Made by a program: the position numbers and the translations under genes. DNA of 64,000 nt from NCBI RefSeq assembly GCF_029210365.1, contig NZ_JARGES010000055.1, forward strand, positions 163,354-227,353, given 5' to 3'. This document shows, in pieces, positions 54,868-63,956 of this stretch; position 1 is the stretch's first letter, and each line of letters opens with the position of its first letter. Below the pieces are notes generated by a model. That model was not told the DNA's origin. It was given only the letters and a program-made list of their open reading frames with translations, and searched no databases. This DNA is from Mesorhizobium sp. YIM 152430 (GTDB lineage Bacteria > Pseudomonadota > Alphaproteobacteria > Rhizobiales > Rhizobiaceae).

Positions 54868-56469
54868 GTGGCGAAACCCTTTGGACTGACGATGGCCGAC
54901 ACGACGATACGCAAGGAAACGCTCGACAAGGACCTGGACAAGCTCGTCCATGTCGAGGAAGCCACGTCCGTCGTCGCCCGCGGGCTCGTCGCGCCGGGCC
55001 TGTCGCTATTGTTCCTGGCGCTCAGCGCCGTCTTTGCCTCGCTATATGTCTTCGACGAGCCGCGCGCGGTGCTGATCGTGGTTGCCGCCGTGCTCGGCGG
55101 CTATATGGCGCTGAACATCGGCGCCAACGACGTCGCCAACAATGTCGGCCCGGCCGTAGGCGCCAAGGCGCTGACCATGGGCGGCGCAATCGCGATCGCG
55201 GCCGTCTTCGAAAGCGCCGGCGCGCTGATAGGCGGCGGTGACGTCGTCAACACGATCTCGCGCGGCATCATCGACATCTCCTCGGTCGGCAGTCCCGATG
55301 TTTTCATCCGCGCCATGACGGCGGCTCTGATCTCGTCGGCGCTTTGGATCAACCTCGCGACCTGGATCGGCGCGCCCGTCTCGACGACGCATTCCGTCGT
55401 TGGCGGCGTCATGGGCGCGGGCATCGCGGCGGCCGGCCTTTCGGCGGTCAACTGGCCGATGATGAGCGGCATCGCCGCGAGTTGGGTCATTTCGCCCCTT
55501 CTGGGGGGCGTCATCGCCGCCCTCTTCCTCGCCTTCATCAAGGAGGCGATCATCTATCGCGAGGACAAGATCGGCGCCGCCCGTCGCTGGGTGCCGGTTC
55601 TGGTCGCGATCATGGCGGGCGCCTTCGCGATCTATCTCGGCATGAAGGGCTTGAGCCGCGTGATCGACCTGTCCGGCTCCGCGCTGCTGCTGATCGGCGC
55701 TGTCGTAGGGTTCGTGACCTGGCTCTGGTCGCGCGGCCATGTGCGCCGCCAGTCCGTCGGCATGGAAAACCGCAACCAGTCGCTGCGCAAGCTCTTCAAC
55801 ATCCCGCTGATCTGCTCGGCCTGCCTCCTGTCCTTCGCCCATGGCGCCAACGATGTCGCCAATGCCGTCGGCCCGCTCGCGGCGATCGTCTATACCGCCG
55901 AGGCCGACGCTATCGCGTCGAGTGTCTCGATCCCGCTCTGGGTCATGGTTATCGGCGCGTTCGGAATCTCGCTCGGCCTCGTCCTGTTCGGTCCCAAGCT
56001 GATCCGCATGGTCGGCGAGCAGATCACCAAGCTCAACCCGATGCGCGCCTTCTGCGTCTCCTTGTCGGCCGCGATCACCGTCATCGTCGCCTCCTGGTTC
56101 GGCCTGCCGGTCAGTTCCACCCACATCGCCGTCGGCGCGGTCTTCGGCGTCGGCTTCTTCCGCGAATGGTATACCGCCAATTCGCCGCGCCGCCGCCGCT
56201 ACATGGAGCGCAAGAATGCACTTCATCGCGCCGCCCGCGGCCAGCTTGCCGAGGATCAGGCGAGCGAAGCGTCGATCCCCTTCGACGGCAATGGCACGGA
56301 CGGCGACCGTGACATCGACGCCGCGCCGATCTCCACCGAGGAGGCCAGGCGCCGCCGGCTGGTTCGCCGCGCCCACGTCTCCACCATCGTCGCCGCCTGG
56401 ATCACGACCGTCCCCGCCGCCGCCCTCCTGTCGGGGCTCATCTTCCTGGTGCTGAACGCGCTGGCGTGA
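54868..56469 (+). CDS. Inorganic phosphate transporter, PiT family
   Basis: A 533-aa inner-membrane symporter (H+ or Na+ with phosphate). The two Pit signature repeats are GANDVANNVGPAVGA and GANDVANAVGPLAAI, each with the APVSTTHS or LPVSSTHI partner motif. About ten membrane segments are split by a central loop. The C-terminal extension (about 440-510) is charged. The start is GTG 54868 with GAGGAA 10 nt upstream; ATG 54892 is the alternative. Confidence 0.93.
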   Translation: MAKPFGLTMADTTIRKETLDKDLDKLVHVEEATSVVARGLVAPGLSLLFLALSAVFASLYVFDEPRAVLIVVAAVLGGYMALNIGANDVANNVGPAVGAKALTMGGAIAIAAVFESAGALIGGGDVVNTISRGIIDISSVGSPDVFIRAMTAALISSALWINLATWIGAPVSTTHSVVGGVMGAGIAAAGLSAVNWPMMSGIAASWVISPLLGGVIAALFLAFIKEAIIYREDKIGAARRWVPVLVAIMAGAFAIYLGMKGLSRVIDLSGSALLLIGAVVGFVTWLWSRGHVRRQSVGMENRNQSLRKLFNIPLICSACLLSFAHGANDVANAVGPLAAIVYTAEADAIASSVSIPLWVMVIGAFGISLGLVLFGPKLIRMVGEQITKLNPMRAFCVSLSAAITVIVASWFGLPVSSTHIAVGAVFGVGFFREWYTANSPRRRRYMERKNALHRAARGQLAEDQASEASIPFDGNGTDGDRDIDAAPISTEEARRRRLVRRAHVSTIVAAWITTVPAAALLSGLIFLVLNALA

Positions 56470-57028
56470 ACCGGGAAAGCACAGCCAAGCGCGGCTGATT
56501 CTTCTCCCCGTTATCCACATCGCTCCCAACAATATCTAGCGGTCGGCTAACGATCGTAAACGATCCCTTGACGCTCCGACCCGAGTCGCGTTGTTATGAT
56601 CCTCGTGCGCTCTTTTGGGTTGCACCGAGGCGGGTTTCTTCGGGGTCGGGGTTTTCCGGTAATTGGATGGAGACAGGTCGGAACGGCGCAGTTAGCGCCG
56701 CGCCGAATGGGTTTCGACGCGCAATTTTTCTGCGTTCTGGGTTCGGAATTTTTGATCGTAAACACTATATTTAGTGTTGCAGCGTCAGAGTAACCCAAGA
56801 TAGAGTTGGGTTCTGGTTTTCGGAATCGGGATACGGGGTAAGCCTCGCCGGTTCGCAGAGCGAGCATGAAGCCCGCGACGAGGATCGGCCAAGCGTAGGA
56901 TTTTCAAGCGTTTTCGAGGGAACGGGCTTTGGCGCGCGGGGCGTCGGCCGGATGCGGAAATCGGTTCTTGCGGCAATCGCCCGGCGGCGAGGCAGGACCA
57001 CAACATATAGACGGATGGGACAATCAAG
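56470..57028. other. 559-nt upstream region of nrdJ
   Basis: This long gap holds a perfect DnaA-box 9-mer TTATCCACA at 56511-56519, a textbook NrdR box at 56762-56777 and an inverted repeat ACCCAA-N7-TTGGGT centred near 56802. No cobalamin riboswitch signature is visible, although NrdJ needs B12. No gene was found; open frames on both strands lack coding character. Confidence 0.6.
56762..56777. promoter_or_regulatory. NrdR box upstream of nrdJ
   Basis: ACACTATATTTAGTGT is a 16-bp palindrome matching the NrdR consensus (ACACWATATWTWGTGT) closely. NrdR is the zinc-finger/ATP-cone repressor of ribonucleotide reductase genes. It lies 252 nt upstream of the nrdJ start. NrdR sites usually occur in pairs; the weaker repeat centred 32 nt downstream may be the second, degenerate site. 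Confidence 0.85.
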
Positions 57029-60000
57029 ATGCGTATCGAACGTCGCTTCACCAAGCCCGGCCAGTCGGCCTATGCGGAAGTCGAGTTCCGCAAGGCGGTC
57101 AGCGAAATCAAGAACCCGGACGGCTCCATCGTCTTCCGCCTTGCCGACATCGACGTGCCGGCGCAGTTCTCCCAGGTAGCCAGCGACATCCTCGCGCAGA
57201 AATATTTCCGCAAGGCCGGCGTGCCCGCGCGGCTCAAAAAGGTCGAGGAAAACGACGTCCCGTCCTTCCTGTGGCGCTCCGTCGCCGACGAAGCGGCACT
57301 TGCCGCGCTGCCCGAAACCGAGCGCTACGGCTCCGAGACCGACGCGCGCCAGGTCTTCGATCGCCTTGCCGGTACCTGGACCTACTGGGGCTGGAAGGGC
57401 GGCTATTTCGCCTCCGAGGAAGATGCGTCCGCCTTCCGCGACGAACTCGCCTACATGCTCGCCACCCAGCGCGTCGCGCCGAACAGCCCGCAATGGTTCA
57501 ACACCGGCCTCCACTGGGCCTATGGCATCGACGGTCCCGGCCAGGGCCACTATTACGTCGACCCCTTCACCGGCAAATTGACCAAGTCGAAGTCCTCCTA
57601 CGAGCACCCGCAGCCCCATGCCTGCTTCATCCAGGGCGTCGAGGACGACCTCGTCAACGAGGGCGGCATAATGGACCTGTGGGTCCGCGAGGCACGCCTG
57701 TTCAAATACGGCTCGGGCACCGGTTCGAACTTCTCCTATCTGCGCGGCGAAGGCGAGAAGCTGTCGGGCGGCGGCCGCTCGTCCGGCCTGATGTCCTTCC
57801 TCAAGATCGGCGACCGCGCCGCCGGCGCCATCAAGTCGGGCGGAACCACCCGCCGCGCGGCGAAGATGGTCGTCGTCGACGTCGACCACCCGGACATCGA
57901 GGAATATATCGACTGGAAGGTGAAGGAAGAGCAGAAGGTCGCCTCCCTCGTCACCGGCTCGCGCATCGTCAAGCAACACCTCGCCGCCATCATGAAGGCC
58001 TGCGTCAATTGCGAGGCGGGCTCCGAAGATTCTTGGGGCGACTGCTTCGACCCGGCCAGGAACCCGGCGCTGAAGCGCGAGATCAAGGCGGCGAAGAAGA
58101 ACTTCGTGCCCGAGAACTACGTCAAGCGCGTCATCCAGTTCGCCCGCCAGGGCTACACCGCGATCGAGTTCAAGACCTACGACACCGACTGGGATTCGGA
58201 AGCCTATCTCACCGTTTCGGGCCAGAACTCCAACAACTCCGTCTCGCTGAAGGACGACTTCCTGCGCGCGGTCGAGAATGACGGCGACTGGAACCTGACC
58301 GCCCGCAAGGACGGCAAGGTGATGAAGACGCTGAAGGCGCGCGATCTGTGGGAAAAGATCGGCCACGCTGCTTGGGCGTCCGCCGATCCGGGCCTGCACT
58401 TCAACACCACGATGAACGACTGGCACACCTCGCCGGCCGCGGGCCCGATCCGCGCCTCGAACCCGTGCTCGGAATACATGTTCCTCGACGACACGGCCTG
58501 CAATCTCGCCTCGATCAACCTCCTGCCCTACCGGAATCAGGACGGTTCCATCGACATCGCCGCCTATGAGCACACCGTCCGCCTGTGGACGATCGTCCTC
58601 GAAATCTCGGTGATGATGGCGCAGTTCCCGTCGAAGGAGATCGCGCGGCTGTCCTATGAATACCGCACGCTCGGCCTCGGCTACGCCAATATCGGCGGTC
58701 TCCTGATGACCTCCGGCATCCCCTACGATTCCAAGGAAGGCCGCGCCATCGGCGGCGCGCTGACCGCGATCATGACCGGCGTCTCCTACGCGACCTCGGC
58801 CGAAATGGCCGGCGAACTCGGCGCCTTTCCGGATTACGAGCGCAACGCGGCCAACATGCTGCGCGTCATCCGCAACCACCGCCGCGCCGCTCATGGCCTT
58901 GCGGATGGCTATGAGGGGCTGTCGGTCAACCCGGTTCCGCTCGTCGCCGAGGATTGCCCGCATTCCGACCTGATCGACCACGCCCGCCTCGCCTGGGACA
59001 ACGCGCTCGTCCTTGGCGAAAAGCACGGCTACCGCAACGCCCAGGTCTCCGTCATCGCGCCCACCGGCACGATCGGCCTCGTCATGGATTGCGACACGAC
59101 CGGCATCGAGCCCGATTTCGCGCTGGTCAAGTTCAAGAAGCTTGCCGGCGGCGGCTATTTCAAGATCATCAACCGCGCCGTGCCGGAGGCTCTCCGCACG
59201 CTCGGCTATTCGGAAAGCCAGATCGCCGAGATCGAGGCTTACGCGGTCGGCCACGGTAATCTGAACCAGGCGCCCGGCATCAATCCCGGCTCGCTCAAGG
59301 CCAAGGGCTTCACCGACGAGAAGATCGCCGCGCTCAACGCCGCGACAGCGCAGGCATTCGACATCAAGTTCATCTTCAACCAGTGGACGCTCGGCGCCGA
59401 CTGGCTGAAGGAGACTTTCGGCTTCACCGACGAGCAGCTTTCCGACTTCTCCTTCGAACTCCTGCCCGCGCTCGGCTTCACCAAGAAGGACATCGAGGCC
59501 GCGAACATCCATGTCTGCGGTGCGATGACGCTGGAAGGAGCACCGTTCCTGAAAGACGAGCATCTGCCCGTCTTCGACTGCGCCAATCCCTGCGGCAAGA
59601 TCGGCAAGCGCTATCTGTCGGTCGAAAGCCACATCCGCATGATGGCGGCCGCCCAGCCCTTCATTTCGGGTGCGATCTCCAAGACCATCAACATGCCGAA
59701 CGATGCGACGGTGGAGGACTGCAAGGAAGCCTACATGCTGTCGTGGAAGCTGGCGCTGAAGGCCAATGCGCTCTACCGCGACGGCTCCAAGCTCTCCCAG
59801 CCGCTCAACGCCTCCCTCATCGCCGATGACGAGGACGAGGCAGACGATCTGATCGAGGAACTGGTCGCCGCCCCGACGGCGCAGCAGGCGCAGATCGTTA
59901 CCGAGCGCATCGTCGAGAAGATCGTCGAGCGCGTGGTGCGCGAGCAGGAAAAGCTGCCCTCGCGCCGCAAGGGCTACACGCAGAAGGCCAAGATAGGCGG

Positions 60001-60805
60001 CAACACCGTCTTCCTGCGCACCGGCGAATATGACGATGGCCGCCTCGGCGAGATCTTCATCGACATGAACAAGGAAGGCGCGACCTTGCGCGCACTCCTG
60101 AACAATTTCGCCATCGCGATCTCGCTCGGCCTGCAATATGGCGTGCCGCTCGAGGAATATGTCCACGCCTTCACCTTCACCAAGTTCGAGCCGGCCGGCA
60201 TGGTCCAGGGCAATGACGCGATCAAGAGCGCGACGTCGATCCTCGATTACGTCTTCCGCGAACTGGCGATCTCCTATCTCGACCGCGGCGACCTCGCCCA
60301 TGTCGACACGTCCGACTTCTCCAGCACGGCGCTTGGACGCGGCATCACCGAAGGCAAGTCGACGGCGTTCTCCAAGGGCCTGACCCGCGGCGCCTCGCCC
60401 CTGAAGGTTGTCTCCGGCGCGTCCGAACCCAAGGGCTCGGCCGCTGGCACGCCAGCCCCTGCCCGTCCGGCAACGGCCGCCTACACCTCAAACGTCCGCT
60501 CGATCTCCTCGGGCAACGCCACCCTCGCCCTCAGGACCGATGGCGCGACCGCCTTCAAGCGCGACTACGAGGAACGCGCGGCCGAACTCGCCGAAGAAGT
60601 CGCCGAAGACGCCACCGCCCTCTTCACCGACGCGGCCGCCGAAGAAGCCACCGAAGCCAAAGCCCTCGCCGCCCAACGCCGCGCCAAGTCCATCATGCAG
60701 GGCTACACCGGCAACATGTGCACCGAGTGCCAGAACTTCACGATGGTCAGGAATGGAACGTGCGAGAAGTGCGACACGTGCGGGGCGACGAGCGGGTGTA
60801 GCTGA
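57029..60805 (+). CDS. nrdJ: Vitamin B12-dependent (class II) ribonucleoside-diphosphate reductase
   Basis: A 1258-aa enzyme that reduces ribonucleotides to deoxyribonucleotides using adenosylcobalamin. Redox cysteines are visible: [11 protein letters not shown] (first of the active pair), [20 protein letters not shown] (thiyl Cys and second of the pair). The C-terminus is a zinc-ribbon-like tail ([21 protein letters not shown]). The central insertion (about 935-1000) is charged and coiled-coil-like ([16 protein letters not shown]). Length fits the rhizobial long form. It is probably repressed by NrdR. No NrdA/NrdB is present in the window. Confidence 0.97.
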   Translation: MRIERRFTKPGQSAYAEVEFRKAVSEIKNPDGSIVFRLADIDVPAQFSQVASDILAQKYFRKAGVPARLKKVEENDVPSFLWRSVADEAALAALPETERYGSETDARQVFDRLAGTWTYWGWKGGYFASEEDASAFRDELAYMLATQRVAPNSPQWFNTGLHWAYGIDGPGQGHYYVDPFTGKLTKSKSSYEHPQPHACFIQGVEDDLVNEGGIMDLWVREARLFKYGSGTGSNFSYLRGEGEKLSGGGRSSGLMSFLKIGDRAAGAIKSGGTTRRAAKMVVVDVDHPDIEEYIDWKVKEEQKVASLVTGSRIVKQHLAAIMKACVNCEAGSEDSWGDCFDPARNPALKREIKAAKKNFVPENYVKRVIQFARQGYTAIEFKTYDTDWDSEAYLTVSGQNSNNSVSLKDDFLRAVENDGDWNLTARKDGKVMKTLKARDLWEKIGHAAWASADPGLHFNTTMNDWHTSPAAGPIRASNPCSEYMFLDDTACNLASINLLPYRNQDGSIDIAAYEHTVRLWTIVLEISVMMAQFPSKEIARLSYEYRTLGLGYANIGGLLMTSGIPYDSKEGRAIGGALTAIMTGVSYATSAEMAGELGAFPDYERNAANMLRVIRNHRRAAHGLADGYEGLSVNPVPLVAEDCPHSDLIDHARLAWDNALVLGEKHGYRNAQVSVIAPTGTIGLVMDCDTTGIEPDFALVKFKKLAGGGYFKIINRAVPEALRTLGYSESQIAEIEAYAVGHGNLNQAPGINPGSLKAKGFTDEKIAALNAATAQAFDIKFIFNQWTLGADWLKETFGFTDEQLSDFSFELLPALGFTKKDIEAANIHVCGAMTLEGAPFLKDEHLPVFDCANPCGKIGKRYLSVESHIRMMAAAQPFISGAISKTINMPNDATVEDCKEAYMLSWKLALKANALYRDGSKLSQPLNASLIADDEDEADDLIEELVAAPTAQQAQIVTERIVEKIVERVVREQEKLPSRRKGYTQKAKIGGNTVFLRTGEYDDGRLGEIFIDMNKEGATLRALLNNFAIAISLGLQYGVPLEEYVHAFTFTKFEPAGMVQGNDAIKSATSILDYVFRELAISYLDRGDLAHVDTSDFSSTALGRGITEGKSTAFSKGLTRGASPLKVVSGASEPKGSAAGTPAPARPATAAYTSNVRSISSGNATLALRTDGATAFKRDYEERAAELAEEVAEDATALFTDAAAEEATEAKALAAQRRAKSIMQGYTGNMCTECQNFTMVRNGTCEKCDTCGATSGCS

Positions 60806-60871
60806 GCGCAACGATTCCGATTTAACTTAACTTAATGGACAATTTCAAAAACTGATTAGGAAGGCCGTAGA

Positions 60872-61483
60872 ATGCCCATATCCGAAGCAGCAATTGAAGA
60901 TCAGGCAAAATTTGTCCGGGATCGAATTGGCATTAGTAGAACGTGTGCGCCGAATATGTATTGGGTACTTGAGCAGCTATCCAAAAATATAGCGCGGTTC
61001 AGTTTTCGACCAGAATTCGCATCTCGGATGGGCGACGACGAGGCGATAATGAATAGCGACACGCACACTTTGATGGTGCGCGAGGCTGTTCTTGAATCAG
61101 CTAAGGCGGGCCATACACGCGCGCGCTTTACAATCGCCCACGAGATTGGGCACTATTTTCTCGGTCATGACGGCGAGCGTCGCAGAAACCCTGACAAGAA
61201 AATATACATTAAATCAAAAGAAATTATTGAAGAACGAGAAGCCGACATGTTTGCGTCGTACTTTCTCGTTCCGACAGAAATGGCTCTTGATTGTCAAAAT
61301 TCCGAAGAAGTCGCATCCAGATTTGAGATTAGCACCCAAGCTGCCGAAATCGCCTTTCAACGGGTGGAGCGCGCCCAGAGGAAAGTGGCAGGAAAAGAAA
61401 GGATTCTGCCGCGGGGCGTTATTGACCTTCTTCAAGAGCTAAAGCGTCAAGGACGCACTCTAAAGTCTACAATATCAGACTGA
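60872..61483 (+). CDS. Orphan ImmA/IrrE-family metalloprotease
   Basis: A 203-aa zinc peptidase of the ImmA/IrrE (DUF955) family. The gluzincin motif is H90-E91-I-G-H94 (FTIAHEIGHYFLGH), with the third ligand in EEREADMFASYFLVP. Family members cleave phage repressors or act in toxin-antitoxin and stress systems, usually beside a Xre-type repressor, which is not seen here. Base composition is markedly AT-richer than its neighbours, especially around 61190-61320, suggesting horizontal acquisition. The start follows AGGAAGG. Confidence 0.87.
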   Translation: MPISEAAIEDQAKFVRDRIGISRTCAPNMYWVLEQLSKNIARFSFRPEFASRMGDDEAIMNSDTHTLMVREAVLESAKAGHTRARFTIAHEIGHYFLGHDGERRRNPDKKIYIKSKEIIEEREADMFASYFLVPTEMALDCQNSEEVASRFEISTQAAEIAFQRVERAQRKVAGKERILPRGVIDLLQELKRQGRTLKSTISD

Positions 61484-61708
61484 CCTCTCCCGCCTCTCAT
61501 ATGGGAGAAGGGCTGTGGCAACGCCAGGATTCCAATCGATCAACGTAAAGATTAGCAATAACGTTGTCGTCGCCCTCCCTTCTCCCCTTGTGGGAGAAGG
61601 TGGCTGAGCGAAGCGAAGTCGGATGAGGGGTGTTCCAGCATGGCACCGCCGCATACCCCTCATCCGCCCCTTCGGGGCACCTTCCCCAACAAGGGGAGAA
61701 GTGAACGC
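61484..61708. repeat. Palindromic repeat cluster left of the DUF559 gene
   Basis: Clear repeat units lie at 61577-61632 (CTCCCCTTGTGGGAGAAGG core, ending GTCGGATGAGGGG) and 61655-61701 (inverted: CCCCTCATCCG to AAGGGGAGAAG). A degenerate copy lies near 61485-61513. The two clear units face each other and could fold into one long hairpin. The unit is of the dispersed palindromic type common in Rhizobiales; recognition of the family is from memory. Confidence 0.8.
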
Positions 61709-62080
61709 TTACCGCCACGGCTGCAAGGATACGTCGCGCACATAGGCGATGATGGTGTCGCAGACGCCGTTCATATCCTTCAGAACATCGTCGTTCCAGA
61801 ACCGCAGAACGCGAAATCCGCGTGCCTTCAATTCCGCATCACGCACCATATCATGCGCCGATTCCGCGTGCTGGCTGCCGTCAAGCTCGACGACGAGCAT
61901 GGCCTCTAGACAGACGAAATCCACCACATAGCGTCCGACAGGAACCTGACGTCGGAACTTGATCCGGTCCAGCCGACGGCCCCGCAATTCATGCCAAAGC
62001 CTGTTCTCCGCCTCGGTCGGCTCACGCCGCATCGAACGGGCGAAACTTCGCTTGGCAGGAGGAACTGCTTGGTGCGGCAT
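61709..62080 (-). CDS. DUF559 domain protein (endonuclease-like)
   Basis: A 123-aa protein of the DUF559 family (Vsr/very-short-patch-repair-like restriction fold). Segments are ENRLWHELRGRRL, FRRQVPVGRYVVDFVCLE, and LVVELDGSQHAESAHD with the likely catalytic Asp and Glu residues (DFVC, VELDG). These small genes are widespread and are commonly found with repeats or mobile DNA. Function unproven; a nuclease is likely. It is bracketed by palindromic repeats on both sides. Confidence 0.82.
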   Translation of the reverse strand: MPHQAVPPAKRSFARSMRREPTEAENRLWHELRGRRLDRIKFRRQVPVGRYVVDFVCLEAMLVVELDGSQHAESAHDMVRDAELKARGFRVLRFWNDDVLKDMNGVCDTIIAYVRDVSLQPWR

Positions 62081-62642
62081 GTCGGGACGCTAACGGCATG
62101 TTCGTGTTTGTCAAATACCCCTCATCCGACCCTTCGGGTCACCTTCTCCCACAAGGGGAGAAGGAAGGGCGCTTTTCCTTCTCCCCTTGTGGGAGAAGGT
62201 GGCCGAGCGAAGCGAGGTCGGATGAGGGGTGTTCCAGCTTGGCGCCGCGGCAAATCCCGCGGATTGCGGCGTGAAGGGAGAGCGCAAAAAACTTATCCCC
62301 CTCCCTTTAGTCTCCCCCATAATCCCCCACATCGCCCTCATGGGAACCGGTGCGCACCGGGTGTCGGGAGGGCGGCGATGACCTCCCCCCGATGGCGTCG
62401 GACACCATCGGGCACGTGAGGGCTGGGAACAGGCCGGCGTGGTCGCACGACCATGCGGAAAAGCCGCTGGGGGCAAACGTCTTTCGGGACAAAGCCCGCC
62501 GTGACCGGTCGAGAGCCAGACAGCCATCGGCGGGGTGCGCGGGTTCGCGCCACACACATACCATTCGGAAGGCACGGCCCGCGCGCCCCGCTTCCCGTTC
62601 TTTGACAATGGCCGGATGCCGAAAAGGCAGGCGCGGCGAGCG
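62081..62642. other. Intergenic block with palindromic repeats and hairpins
   Basis: Repeat units at 62117-62164 (CCCCTCATCCG...) and 62177-62230 (inverse) form an inverted pair 12 nt apart. Further right are the perfect palindrome CCGGTGCGCACCGG (62346-62359) and a stem of CCCGATGG pairing with CCATCGGG (about 62391-62413). Open frames here (for example 62111-62608 minus) run through repeats and have no recognisable domain, so no gene is called. Confidence 0.65.
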
Positions 62643-62891
62643 CTAATGCCTGCGCGCCTGCACGAGATAGGCGCTGATCGTGGTCTCGCCGAGAAACTTC
62701 ATCGCTTCGAGCCGATGCAACCCTTCGACCAGAACGTAGCGCGCGCCGTCCTCGCGCACCTGGATCGGCATCTTGAGGCCGTTCTCCAGGATGTCCTCCG
62801 CAAGCAGGCGCGCCGTTTCGGGATGAAGCGTCTTCTTGCGCGCCGTCGGCACGTAGACTGCATCGATCGGGACGGGCTTGGAACGCAGCAT
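62643..62891 (-). CDS. ParB-like nuclease-domain mini-protein
   Basis: An 82-aa protein resembling the N-terminal ParB/Srx (sulfiredoxin-fold) domain. It has ETARLLAEDILENGLKMPIQ and the characteristic YVLVEGLHRLEAMKFLGE, the GxHR-type box of ParB/Noc nucleotide-binding domains. No DNA-binding or dimerisation domain follows, so it is not a segregation ParB. Start ATG 62891 has GAGGAA about 8 nt upstream. Role unknown. Confidence 0.78.
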   Translation of the reverse strand: MLRSKPVPIDAVYVPTARKKTLHPETARLLAEDILENGLKMPIQVREDGARYVLVEGLHRLEAMKFLGETTISAYLVQARRH

Positions 62892-62999
62892 GACGAGTTC
62901 CTCGGCGGCGGGTGGGACGTTACAACCAGATCAGTTCCAGCCGGTCCCGGCAAGAGCGCCAAGGCGGATGCGGCCGTCGCCGGCCGTATCCGGATGCCG

Positions 63000-63779
63000 T
63001 CAGAGCGTCGCGTTGATGGCGCCGCCGTCGAGCAGGATGTTCTGGCCGACGATGTAGCCGGCATAGGCGCTGCACAGGAACGCGCAGGCCGCGCCGAACT
63101 CCTCCGTCGTGCCGAACCGCCCGGCCGGATTGGCCGCATAGGCCGCCGCGCGCGCCTCGTCCACCGTGATGCCCTTCTGCTTCGCCGTGTTGTTCATCAG
63201 CGATTCGATGCGGGCCGTCTCATGCTGGCCCGGCAGCAGATTGTTGATCGTCACGCCGTGCCGCGCGACCTGGCGCGAGGTGCCGGCGACGAAGCCGGTC
63301 AGGCCGCTGCGCGCGGCACCGGAAAGGCCGAGCGCCGGGATCGGCGCCTTGACGGAGCCGGAGGTGATGTTGACGATCCGGCCCCACTTGCGCTCGATCA
63401 TGCCCGGCAGGACGGCGGTGATGAGATGGATCGGCGTCAGCATGTTGGCGCGAATGGCGTTTTGCCATTCGTCCTCGCCCCACTCGCTCCAAAGGCCGGG
63501 CGGCGGCCCGCCCGCATTGTTGACGAGGATGTCCGGCGCCGGCGCCGCCTCCAGCAGCCTGGTCCGGCCTTCGGGCGTCGTCACGTCGGCCGCGACCGTC
63601 GTCACCTTGACGCCGAACCGCTCCGCGATCTCGCCCGCCGTCTTCTCGAGCGCCTCGGCCGAACGCGCATTGAGCACGATGTCGACGCCCGCCTCCGCAA
63701 GCTTCTCCGCCGACCCGCGCCCGAGCCCCTTCGACCCACCGCAAACGATGGCCGTACGGCCCCTGATTCCCAGATCCAT
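63000..63779 (-). CDS. Divergent short-chain dehydrogenase lacking the YxxxK pair
   Basis: A 259-aa SDR. The cofactor motif is AIVCGGSKGLGRGSA (about 10-24), with NNAGG (about 87-91) and catalytic S140 in NITSGSVK. The expected Tyr-x-x-x-Lys reads S153-G-A-A-R157, so the usual catalytic pair is missing. A subgroup of FabG-like proteins shares this variation. The C-terminus (YIVGQNILLDGGAINATL) is normal. The start at 63779 has GGGAGAG upstream. The reaction may be altered or the protein non-catalytic. Confidence 0.82.
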   Translation of the reverse strand: MDLGIRGRTAIVCGGSKGLGRGSAEKLAEAGVDIVLNARSAEALEKTAGEIAERFGVKVTTVAADVTTPEGRTRLLEAAPAPDILVNNAGGPPPGLWSEWGEDEWQNAIRANMLTPIHLITAVLPGMIERKWGRIVNITSGSVKAPIPALGLSGAARSGLTGFVAGTSRQVARHGVTINNLLPGQHETARIESLMNNTAKQKGITVDEARAAAYAANPAGRFGTTEEFGAACAFLCSAYAGYIVGQNILLDGGAINATL

Positions 63780-63908
63780 TCGTCCGTCTCTCCCTCTTCT
63801 CATCCGCAGCAATCGTTCCACCCTCCCCGAAGGAAGGTGCATACGTGCAATATACCGCCAACGCGCGGAAACATACCCCCAAAGCCGATGCTGAGAGCAA
63901 AACGCGAA

Positions 63909-63928
63909 CGCCGCCCCGGAGGGCGGCG
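63909..63928 (-). terminator. Terminator-like hairpin downstream of tRNA-Met
   Basis: The plus-strand CGCCGCCC-CGGA-GGGCGGCG stem lies just past the tRNA-Met 3' end. Read on the minus strand it is followed by GTTCGCGTTTTGC, a weak U-rich tail. Confidence 0.6.
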
Positions 63929-63956
63929 TTTAAGCGTTTGATAATGCAGGAAAGTT

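Noticed and set aside
56470..57028. Cobalamin riboswitch upstream of nrdJ
   Set aside because: The characteristic B12-box pattern (GCCACTG with the AGxCAGGxxAxC-type core) was not seen. A covariance scan would be decisive.
56470..57028. Replication origin suggested by a DnaA box
   Set aside because: Only one perfect box is present, without a DNA-unwinding element or dnaA/hemE neighbours.
56771..60301. 1176-codon open frame on the minus strand opposite nrdJ
   Set aside because: It is the antisense shadow of nrdJ, caused by high GC and codon bias. It has no domain, no ribosome-binding site and conflicts with an unambiguous gene.
62111..62608. 165-codon minus-strand frame in the repeat region
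   Set aside because: It reads straight through two palindromic repeat units, has no domain and no clear start signal.
60872..62642. Prophage or integrated island around the ImmA/IrrE gene
   Set aside because: No integrase, phage structural gene, repressor or attachment-site duplication was seen; only composition and repeats are unusual.
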